The notes under the pieces were generated by a model, which was not told where the DNA came from, did not search any database, and saw only the letters and a list, made by a program, of their open reading frames with translations. The position numbers and the translations under genes are program-made. From assembly GCA_021802425.1 (NCBI GenBank), contig JAJZXJ010000030.1, forward strand, positions 1 to 10,774: a stretch of DNA of 10,774 nucleotides, written 5' to 3'. Numbering within the stretch: the first letter of the stretch is position 1; every line of letters begins with the position of its first letter. Positions 6,021 through 10,774 of this stretch are shown piece by piece. This stretch comes from Acidulodesulfobacterium sp021802425. Lineage in GTDB: Bacteria; SZUA-79; Acidulodesulfobacterales; Acidulodesulfobacteraceae.

Positions 6021-7181
6021 ATGGAATCTTTAAATATCAATGTTTTTAACCCGGTAAGAATCCATTTTGGAAACGGATTTATAAACAATACCGGAAAAAT
6101 TGCCAAAAAATACTCAAATCTTGCAATGATAATTACGGGCAAAACCTCTATGCAAAAATCGGGAACATTGGACAGGCTTGTAAAGATTTTAAAAGATACC
6201 GGGGTTAACTCGATAATATACGATAAAATAACTCCTAATCCGACAATAGATGAAATAGACGAGGCGGCTCATATTGCAAAGGAAAAAGGGGTCGGCTTGA
6301 TAATAGGACTCGGCGGGGGAAGCCCCCTTGATTCCTCTAAGGCTATCGCTGTTGCCGCAAAAGGAAATATTCCCGTGTGGGATTACCTTAAAACACCGGC
6401 CGCGGCCGCCCTGCCTGTCATAACAATCGTGTCAACCTCGGGAACTGGAAGCGAGGTAAACAGATACTCCGTGATGACCAATCCGAAGACAAAGGAAAAA
6501 CCGGGGTTCGGCTATGAATGTATGTATCCTGAAGAGGCAATAATCGACCCCGAAATTATGACTTCTATGCCCCCTTATGTTACGGCAACCACCGGTTTCG
6601 ATGTTTTTGTCCATGTTCTTGAGGCTTTTACGGGCAAAATGAGAAACGCCTTTTCCTCTGCTTACTGCATGCAGGCTTTTTATCTTTTAAAGGATAACTT
6701 GATTAAGGCTTATAATGAACCGAATAATCCGGAGGCAAGGGGAAATATGGCTTTAGCCTCTGCTCTTGCAGGTCTTGCAATCGACTTATCGGGCGTAGGT
6801 ATAATTCATGCGCTGGAGCACCCCGTTTCCGGCAATTACCCGAATGTTGCCCACGGAGCAGGTCTCGCCGCATTGACGGTAGAATCCATGAAATACAACC
6901 TTGAAGCATGTAAAAGGGATTTTATGCTCATAGCCCATCATCTCGGCGTGAAAAGAGCGGGAAAAACCGACGACGAATACGCCTATGCTTTAATAGAAAA
7001 AATAGAGGAGATGCTAAGGGCAATAAATTTAAATATTAGATTAAAAGACCTCGGAGTAGAAAAAGACAGACTGCCTAAAATGGCTAAAGAAGCCTTTACC
7101 ACTATGGGATTTGCCGCCCAAAACAACCCGAAGGATGTTGATGAAAAGGGGGCTTTAAGGCTGCTGGAATTGAGTTATTAA
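6021..7181 (+). CDS. Iron-containing (group III) alcohol dehydrogenase
   Basis: 386-residue cytoplasmic oxidoreductase of the Fe-ADH family, interconverting alcohols and aldehydes or ketones with NAD(P). The N-terminal nucleotide-binding half has GGGSPLDSSKAIA (98-110) and STSGTGSEVN (138-147). The C-terminal helical half supplies likely iron ligands D194 and H198 (DVFVH), H263 (GIIHALEHP) and H278 (VAHG), with H267 as the second active-site histidine. Where FucO has D39, which selects NAD, this protein has a glycine (G40 in IITGKTS), so NADP(H) use is plausible. The ATG follows GGAGG by 7 nt. It has its own promoter, is divergent from pstS, and ends at a hairpin shared with the convergent symporter gene. 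Substrate is unknown; butanol- or propanediol-dehydrogenase-like is as far as the sequence allows. Confidence 0.93.
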   Translation: MESLNINVFNPVRIHFGNGFINNTGKIAKKYSNLAMIITGKTSMQKSGTLDRLVKILKDTGVNSIIYDKITPNPTIDEIDEAAHIAKEKGVGLIIGLGGGSPLDSSKAIAVAAKGNIPVWDYLKTPAAAALPVITIVSTSGTGSEVNRYSVMTNPKTKEKPGFGYECMYPEEAIIDPEIMTSMPPYVTATTGFDVFVHVLEAFTGKMRNAFSSAYCMQAFYLLKDNLIKAYNEPNNPEARGNMALASALAGLAIDLSGVGIIHALEHPVSGNYPNVAHGAGLAALTVESMKYNLEACKRDFMLIAHHLGVKRAGKTDDEYAYALIEKIEEMLRAINLNIRLKDLGVEKDRLPKMAKEAFTTMGFAAQNNPKDVDEKGALRLLELSY

Positions 7182-7229
7182 AATACTGAAATGCGGAAAA
7201 TAAATCGGACCTTTTTTCCTTTTAATAAA

Positions 7230-7267
7230 ATATGAAAAGCCCTCTTTTTAAAGGGGGCTTTTCATAT
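7230..7267. terminator. Bidirectional terminator hairpin between convergent genes
   Basis: ATATGAAAAGCCC (7230-7242) pairs perfectly with GGGCTTTTCATAT (7255-7267), and the stem continues inward (TCTTT with AAAGG, one G-T pair) to a 2-nt loop, about 18 bp in all. It lies 48 bp after the dehydrogenase stop and 29 bp after the symporter stop. Minus-strand transcripts run into TTTTATT; plus-strand transcripts have only the CTTTT in the 3' arm. It can serve both genes. Confidence 0.82.
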
Positions 7268-7296
7268 TCATATACTATATTTATTTCCTTTTTTAT

Positions 7297-8799
7297 TTAT
7301 TTTCCGGCCTTAACCGCATTTGCCGCTGCCGACCATACCGTCGTTACTATAAGGTTAAGGGCGAGGGCTATAAGCGCAACATACAAAAGCCCAAACGGCG
7401 TGTGCATAAAAGTAGTAACGATTGCATGCCCCGCGTTTGCCTCCATAACGAAATAAAGTCCCGATGCCGTTCCGACAAGCCAGCCTGCGATAAGGGCATT
7501 CTTGTTCAGCCACTTAGTGTAAAGCCCTATAAATATGGGCGGCAGCGTTTGAACTATCAGTATTCCGCCAAGAAGCTGAAGCTGTATGGAGTATGTTTCG
7601 GGAACAAGAAAGACAAACCCCAGCGCAAGAAATTTAAATACGACGGATGACCATTTTGCTATATCTGCCTCTGCTTTGGGGGCAAGGTCCGGTTTAAACT
7701 CCTTTATTATATTTCTCGTTAGAAGATTTGCCTGTGATATTGCCATTATGGCTGCCGGAACCAAACCCCCGATGAATATGCCGAGAAACGCGAAACCGGT
7801 AAACCATGGGGGCATAGTCTTCTCTATTAAAGTAGGGACGACTAATATTCCGTTTCCCCCCACCGCTTTAAGAGCCGAAGGCACCGCATAAATCAACACT
7901 CCAAACAAGGCAAGAAATGCCAAGCCTATACCGTAGATGGGAAGAAGGGCGGTGCTTAGCCTGACGCTTTTTGCGCTTTTAGCGCTGAGAACTCCGTTAA
8001 TGGCATGGGGATAAAGATACAGGGCAAGCGCGCTTAATATAAAAAGGCTTATATAACCGTTGACTAATAAAGGCGGCAATGTAACATAATCGACAGGCGG
8101 AGTTTTTCCCGCTCCAAGATTTTTTGCAGCGGCGAAGGCATGATGAAATCCCCCGTAAGATAACGGCACTAAAATTATAATAGCCACTACCGTAATTAAA
8201 ATAATCGCATCCTTCATCACCGCCGTCAGAACCGCGCCCCTCAGCCCGCTCCAGAATGTGAATACGGCAAGTATTATAAAAGATACTAAAAGAGCAATTT
8301 CGCTAATTACTTTAGCATCTCCAAACGAAAGGAGCATAACCTGAAGCACCGCTTTCATTCCGACTATTTGGAGGGCAATATAAGGCAGTTCGGCAACTAT
8401 TCCCGTTAATGCGATTAATATCGCCAGCGTCCTGCTGTTAAACTTATCCCTCACGAAATCTACGGCGGTCACATATCCCTTATCTTTGGATACTTTCCAA
8501 AGACTCGGCATTACCACCATTGCAATTCCGAAAGTAGCCATAACATAAGGAACGGCAAAAAAGAATAGACTTCCTTTTGCAAACACGCCCGACGGGACGG
8601 CAATAAAGGTATATGCCGTATATATATCGGCTCCCACGAGAAACCACATCAGGAATGTGCCGATTTTATTACCTGCTAATGCCCATTCATGCAAATGGTT
8701 AAGATCCCCTGCCCTCCATTTCGACGCCCAGAAGCCGATTATCGTAAATAACAAAAAAAGGGCGATAAAAACTATTATCGTTACCTGAATATTAGACAT
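7297..8799 (-). CDS. Sodium:solute symporter, MctP-like monocarboxylate permease
   Basis: 500-residue polytopic inner-membrane protein of the sodium:solute symporter family, with about 13 hydrophobic segments. The blocks ALAGNKIGTFLMWF (40-53), GADIYTAYTFIAVPSGVF (56-73), VMPSLWKVSKDKGYVTAVDF (96-115) and AELPYIALQIVGMKAV (136-151) resemble the MctP branch, characterised in rhizobia as carriers of lactate, pyruvate and alanine. Actual substrate is inference. The start ATG (8799) shares its A with the stop TAA of the upstream DUF3311 gene (TAATG), and its Shine-Dalgarno GGAGGTGAT (GGAGG at 8809-8813) lies inside that gene, so the two are translationally coupled. This pairing of a small DUF3311 protein with an SSF permease is recurrent in bacteria. 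The gene is convergent with the Fe-alcohol dehydrogenase. Confidence 0.9.
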   Translation of the reverse strand: MSNIQVTIIVFIALFLLFTIIGFWASKWRAGDLNHLHEWALAGNKIGTFLMWFLVGADIYTAYTFIAVPSGVFAKGSLFFFAVPYVMATFGIAMVVMPSLWKVSKDKGYVTAVDFVRDKFNSRTLAILIALTGIVAELPYIALQIVGMKAVLQVMLLSFGDAKVISEIALLVSFIILAVFTFWSGLRGAVLTAVMKDAIILITVVAIIILVPLSYGGFHHAFAAAKNLGAGKTPPVDYVTLPPLLVNGYISLFILSALALYLYPHAINGVLSAKSAKSVRLSTALLPIYGIGLAFLALFGVLIYAVPSALKAVGGNGILVVPTLIEKTMPPWFTGFAFLGIFIGGLVPAAIMAISQANLLTRNIIKEFKPDLAPKAEADIAKWSSVVFKFLALGFVFLVPETYSIQLQLLGGILIVQTLPPIFIGLYTKWLNKNALIAGWLVGTASGLYFVMEANAGHAIVTTFMHTPFGLLYVALIALALNLIVTTVWSAAANAVKAGK

Positions 8800-9014
8800 T
8801 ATTTATCACCTCCGCCTTTTACTTTGGAAATCAGTAATGAAGCAAAGGAATAAAGAATGGTCGCTATAACGAGCCAGAGCGTCTGAAACCAGTAAAAAAA
8901 CGGCAGGCCTAAAAAAACCGGGTCAGAGTGGTTGTAAAGCGGCACAACGGCAAGAACGATAGTCGGGATTGCGATTAATATCCCGGCAACCGTAAACAAA
9001 TAATTCTTACTCAT
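8799..9014 (-). CDS. DUF3311 small membrane protein, symporter partner
   Basis: 71-residue protein with two hydrophobic helices (about 6-27 and 38-63) and the DUF3311 signature LGLPFFYWFQTLW (35-47), ending in a hydrophilic KVKGGGDK tail. Such proteins are regularly encoded directly before MctP/ActP-like sodium:solute symporters and are thought to be accessory subunits, but their molecular role is not established. The ATG at 9014 is preceded by AGGGGAGG (9022-9029) with a 7-nt spacer. Its stop codon overlaps the symporter start by one base. Confidence 0.88.
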   Translation of the reverse strand: MSKNYLFTVAGILIAIPTIVLAVVPLYNHSDPVFLGLPFFYWFQTLWLVIATILYSFASLLISKVKGGGDK

Positions 9015-9067
9015 AAATTAACCTCCCCTAAAGTAATGTTAAAGATTAAATTATTATTTATTGGTTT

Positions 9068-9095
9068 ATTATATAATAATATAAAATTAACACAA
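9068..9095 (-). promoter_or_regulatory. Candidate promoter of the DUF3311-symporter operon
   Basis: On the minus strand TTGTGT (9095-9090) and TATAAT (9073-9068) are 16 bp apart, giving a leader of about 50 nt that ends in the strong AGGGGAGG site. The region is AT-rich, so confidence is moderate. A 15-bp imperfect tandem repeat lies just upstream of the -35 (9109-9138). Confidence 0.5.
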
Positions 9096-9108
9096 TCATT
9101 TTTGTTAA

Positions 9109-9138
9109 TAATTCCGGGGAGAATAATTCGGGGGGAAA
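9109..9138. repeat. 15-bp imperfect tandem repeat upstream of the symporter operon
   Basis: TAATTCCGGGGAGAA (9109-9123) is followed immediately by TAATTCGGGGGGAAA (9124-9138), 12 of 15 positions identical. It ends 13 bp upstream of the candidate -35 on the minus strand, where an activator could bind, but it may also be drift in a G-rich intergenic stretch (about 9115-9240). Confidence 0.4.
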
Positions 9139-9197
9139 ATTGAAAATTCTTAAATAGTTTCTAAATCGCCATTGGGGGGAAGGGGAAGAAATGGGTT

Positions 9198-9273
9198 GAT
9201 ATAAAAACGAAGCGGGGGAAACCGCCAAATGCGGGCGGGAGTGAGGAAATAAATAAATCTGACCCCTTTATTT
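9198..9273. repeat. Modular repeat, copy A (modules 1 + 3)
   Basis: Module 1 (9198-9245, from GATATAAAA to GGAGTGAG, containing GGGGAAACCGCCAAA and GCGGGC) is shared with copy B with only a few substitutions and one small indel. Module 3 (9251-9273) is the hairpin AAATAAA-TCTGACCCC-TTTATTT, shared with copies B and C. The last bases overlap the 3' end of the PIN gene, whose stop codon (9268-9270) lies in the right arm of module 3. The element resembles non-autonomous REP-like sequences, but no transposase is present. Confidence 0.75.
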
Positions 9274-9726
9274 ACTCTTAAAAATCAGGGGGATTATCCC
9301 GTCAATAAATTCCGAAGGATTTAATATTTGAAACGAATAATCTCCAAATGTTTTAGGTTTTTTAAAATCCTTTTTATCGCCGGTAATAAGATAATCGGCT
9401 TTGCCGTTAATCGCCGAAACAAGCACCGGAATATCTTTGGCGGCGGTATGACCGGAATATTCATCAATTTCGGAGGCTGACGGCAATTTTATAATCTCTA
9501 GATTAACTTTGGGTAGATATTCTTTGTATAAATGCATTGCATCCGGTATTTTTTTATTTATATTCCTTTCTATTTCTATGAGGTTGTATTCTCCCGTTAT
9601 TCCTGTAACGAAAGAAGTTCTAAGGCTCAATATATCCAGAATGATGCGAGGCGCGCCCTTATCCGAAATAATTCCTGAAAAAATTACATTTGAATCGAGA
9701 AAAACTCGGATAGTTTTTTTAGCCAT
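9268..9726 (-). CDS. PIN-domain toxin (putative RNase) of a toxin-antitoxin pair
   Basis: 152-residue PIN protein, a predicted Mg2+-dependent single-stranded ribonuclease toxin. PIN acidic residues are visible: D11 in FLDSNV, an acidic residue in GEYNLIEIE (E46 or E51), D98 in KDIPVL and D117 in ITGDKKDF; ADYLITGDKKDF is a hallmark block of chromosomal PIN toxins. It ends with LNPSEF and a short tail. The ATG at 9726 overlaps the upstream AbrB-type antitoxin gene by 8 bp (ATGGCTAA) and has no separate Shine-Dalgarno, pointing to translational coupling. Its final codons and stop merge into repeat copy A. All catalytic positions are present, so it appears intact. Confidence 0.9.
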   Translation of the reverse strand: MAKKTIRVFLDSNVIFSGIISDKGAPRIILDILSLRTSFVTGITGEYNLIEIERNINKKIPDAMHLYKEYLPKVNLEIIKLPSASEIDEYSGHTAAKDIPVLVSAINGKADYLITGDKKDFKKPKTFGDYSFQILNPSEFIDGIIPLIFKSK

Positions 9727-9985
9727 ACAGTTCTTTATAGAGTTTTGCCCTTTCGTTTTTAAGCCCTTTCATTAATTCTTCAACGGAAAGCCCCGACCTT
9801 TTGATGATTTTTTTGATTTCCCTTCGCGCTTCATCTAATTCAAGCCTTTTAGGCGTGACTATAATAGCGTCGCCCGCAGGAATAATTGAAACAACCTGCC
9901 CTTCGTCAAGATAACCCGCGTCCCTTATCTTTTTAGGTATGGTCAGTTGTCCCCGGGATTTTATTTCTGCCGTAAACGGTTTCAT
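9719..9985 (-). CDS. AbrB/SpoVT-family antitoxin
   Basis: 88-residue protein with an N-terminal swapped-hairpin AbrB/MazE DNA-binding domain (about 3-48): EIKSRGQLTIPKKIRDAGYL, then DEGQVVSIIPAGDAIIVTPKR. The charged helical C-terminus (52-88) should bind and block the PIN partner encoded immediately downstream, and the dimer probably represses its own promoter. The ATG at 9985 is the only usable start because a TAA lies 12 bp upstream in frame; the nearest Shine-Dalgarno-like GAGGAG is rather far (about 14 nt), suggesting modest initiation. Confidence 0.9.
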   Translation of the reverse strand: MKPFTAEIKSRGQLTIPKKIRDAGYLDEGQVVSIIPAGDAIIVTPKRLELDEARREIKKIIKRSGLSVEELMKGLKNERAKLYKELYG

Positions 9986-10022
9986 ATAGCGTATTTAATC
10001 TCCTCTTCTAAAGTATGATTTC

Positions 10023-10051
10023 ATATTATCAGAATTCGGAAACAATTGCAA
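10023..10051 (-). promoter_or_regulatory. Candidate promoter of the AbrB-PIN operon
   Basis: On the minus strand TTGCAA (10051-10046) and TAATAT (10028-10023) are 17 bp apart, and the transcript would reach the ATG at 9985 after about 30 nt. The match is partial. The stretch 10052-10121 upstream holds nothing recognisable apart from a short open frame without a start codon. Confidence 0.35.
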
Positions 10052-10121
10052 TATTTTTTCTTTAATACTATTTTAAAGCTATCTTTCCGGACAATGTTAA
10101 GCTGTGCGAAGTATTTTTATC

Positions 10122-10241
10122 GATATAAAATTAAGCAGGGGAAACCGCCAAACGCGGGCAGGAGTGAGATACGGAGGCAGACGATTTTAAAAGCAAAGCT
10201 TTTAAGTCTGTCGGAGTGAAATAAATCTGACACCTTTATTT
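10122..10241. repeat. Modular repeat, copy B (modules 1 + 2 + 3)
   Basis: Module 1 (10122-10168) matches copy A. Module 3 (10219-10241, AAATAAA-TCTGACACC-TTTATTT) matches copies A and C. Between them is module 2, absent from A, flanked by direct copies of GGAGTGA (10161-10167 and 10213-10219). Module 2 holds a hairpin: CAGAC/GTCTG outer arms and TTAAAAGC-AAA-GCTTTTAA inner arms (10178-10210). Copy B lies about 30 bp past the DUF2283 stop; a partial echo of its end (CACCTTATTTTT) occurs at 10259-10270. Confidence 0.75.
10178..10210. repeat. Hairpin inside copy B, module 2
   Basis: TTAAAAGC (10187-10194) and GCTTTTAA (10198-10205) form a perfect 8-bp stem with loop AAA; outside it CAGAC (10178-10182) pairs with GTCTG (10206-10210), with an unpaired GATT on the left side. 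There is no T run directly after it on either strand, so it is structural rather than an obvious terminator. Confidence 0.7.
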
Positions 10242-10270
10242 TTTTTATTTTATATGTGGCACCTTATTTT

Positions 10271-10471
10271 TCAAGCAGTTTCGTATTGCAGTATCTTTAA
10301 CTGTTCCGGATTTATCCTCAAACTTAAATTAAGCATTTCCACTCCAACGACTTTTCCGTCTGAATTAAAATCTAAAATAATGCCCGGCTCAACCTCTTCA
10401 GATTCGACTATAGGCGATTCGTCTAACCTAAAATAAAGGGCGTCACCTTCTTCGTCCACTTTTAATTTCAT
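10271..10471 (-). CDS. DUF2283 protein, probable antitoxin-like partner of DUF4258
   Basis: 66-residue protein with the DUF2283 pattern: MKLKVDEEGDALYFRLDESP, then ESEEVEPGIILDFNSDGKVVGVEML. These small acidic proteins commonly sit beside DUF4258 genes and are regarded as putative toxin-antitoxin partners; the biochemical role is unproven. An upstream in-frame GTG (10477) is unlikely to be the start because it overlaps the Shine-Dalgarno AAGGAG (10477-10482), which is spaced 5 nt from the ATG at 10471. The ATG lies 2 bp after the DUF4258 stop, showing an operon with DUF4258 first. The gene itself looks intact although its upstream partner is broken. Confidence 0.87.
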   Translation of the reverse strand: MKLKVDEEGDALYFRLDESPIVESEEVEPGIILDFNSDGKVVGVEMLNLSLRINPEQLKILQYETA

Positions 10472-10473
10472 TT

Positions 10474-10734
10474 TCACTCCTTAGTCTCGACTTGTTTAAT
10501 TCTCTTATATTTTCTGTCAAAATATACCGTAACTATTCTTTTCGGGGACGCATTATGGTTGACCACAACATGTAAAACTCTTCCATTATTTTCCGAGATA
10601 TTTTTAAAATAAATAAGGAAATAAATAAATCTGACACCTTTATTTTAAAATTCTTCATTCCTCATTTCAATAATTGCATGTTTTGTATAAAATACTTTAT
10701 CTATCTGAAAGCAATTTCTAATAAATTCTATCAT
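10474..10734 (-). pseudogene. DUF4258 gene interrupted by repeat copy C
   Basis: Translating the minus strand from ATG at 10734 gives 29 codons, MIEFIRNCFQ then IDKVFYTKHAIIEMRNEEF, matching the start of DUF4258 proteins (TKHA..EM block), before TAA at 10645-10647. Beyond it, in the same frame, the DUF4258 C-terminal half resumes as ISENNGRVLHVVVNHNASPK, then RIVTVYFDRKYKRIKQVETKE, and stops at TGA (10474-10476). The two halves are separated by repeat copy C, whose edge supplies the stop. From memory of the family, about 25-35 central residues (the GEII/YP region) are missing, so this is replacement or deletion rather than simple insertion. The C-terminal fragment still overlaps the ribosome binding site of the DUF2283 gene. 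Confidence 0.78.
10616..10645. repeat. Modular repeat, copy C (module 3 only)
   Basis: AGGAAATAAATAAATCTGAC followed by ACCTTTATTT is nearly identical to 9244-9273 of copy A (one mismatch in 30 bp) and contains the hairpin AAATAAA-TCTGACACC-TTTATTT (10623-10645). Module 1 is absent. It lies inside the DUF4258 coding region and contributes to the premature stop. Confidence 0.78.
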
Positions 10735-10774
10735 GAAATTTAAAACTAAACTATAAATTTTAGTTTTTTATTCA

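Noticed and set aside
9115..9215. G-run cluster as a possible G-quadruplex
   Set aside because: Runs of four to six G are present, but four tracts never fall within short loop distances, so no canonical quadruplex can be drawn.
10072..10128. Protein-like short frame FKAIFPDNVKLCEVFLSI on the plus strand
   Set aside because: Only 18 codons plus two more before an upstream stop, no start codon or ribosome binding site, and no recognisable family; could be a gene remnant but is not supportable.
10122..10241. CRISPR-like repeat array in the right-hand region
   Set aside because: Copies are spaced about 370-900 bp apart, differ in length and flank genes; there are no regular spacers and no cas genes.

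Overview
This is an AT-rich bacterial chromosomal window with housekeeping and transport genes on the left and centre and a small toxin-antitoxin/repeat region on the right. A lipoprotein-type PstS, an RmlA thymidylyltransferase (dTDP-sugar/LPS type) and PhoB-like and sigma70-like promoters suggest a Gram-negative bacterium. An anaerobic or microaerophilic deltaproteobacterium-like lineage is possible, but no marker here fixes the taxonomy. The 100-N gap flanked by an exact 127-bp overlap suggests a draft, probably metagenomic, short-read assembly.

Layout. (1) 1-1168, minus: rfbA followed by a 74-aa membrane protein. (2) 1294-3990, plus: a CPA1/NhaP-type cation/proton antiporter and an Fe-S RlmD/RumA-type 23S rRNA methyltransferase, probably one operon, divergent from rfbA. 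(3) 4029-4220, minus: rpmB (L28) with a near-consensus promoter. The promoter lies in a 127-bp segment repeated exactly across the gap (4309-4408); the second copy is almost certainly an assembly artefact. (4) 4556-5890, minus: pstS alone, with its own terminator and a four-unit 11-bp-period Pho box next to a -10. (5) 6021-7181, plus: an iron-containing alcohol dehydrogenase with its own sigma70 promoter and a palindrome between that promoter and the Pho box. (6) 7297-9014, minus: a DUF3311 protein translationally coupled to an MctP-like sodium:solute symporter, convergent with the dehydrogenase across a long bidirectional terminator hairpin. (7) 9198-10774, minus: an AbrB/PIN toxin-antitoxin pair and a DUF4258/DUF2283 pair whose DUF4258 member is broken, interspersed with three copies of a modular repeat.

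Functional picture. The pstS promoter should respond to phosphate starvation. The alcohol dehydrogenase and the monocarboxylate-type symporter may both serve use of small organic compounds, but that link is only proximity. The right end is the most unusual part: the three copies share a small hairpin module (AAATAAA-TCTGACMCC-TTTATTT). One abuts the PIN stop codon, one lies just 3' of DUF2283, and one sits inside DUF4258 where a stop codon interrupts it. The copies differ by whole modules, and one module is flanked by a 7-bp direct repeat. This looks like a non-autonomous, possibly REP/RAYT-type, element. I found no complete novel defence or biosynthetic system.
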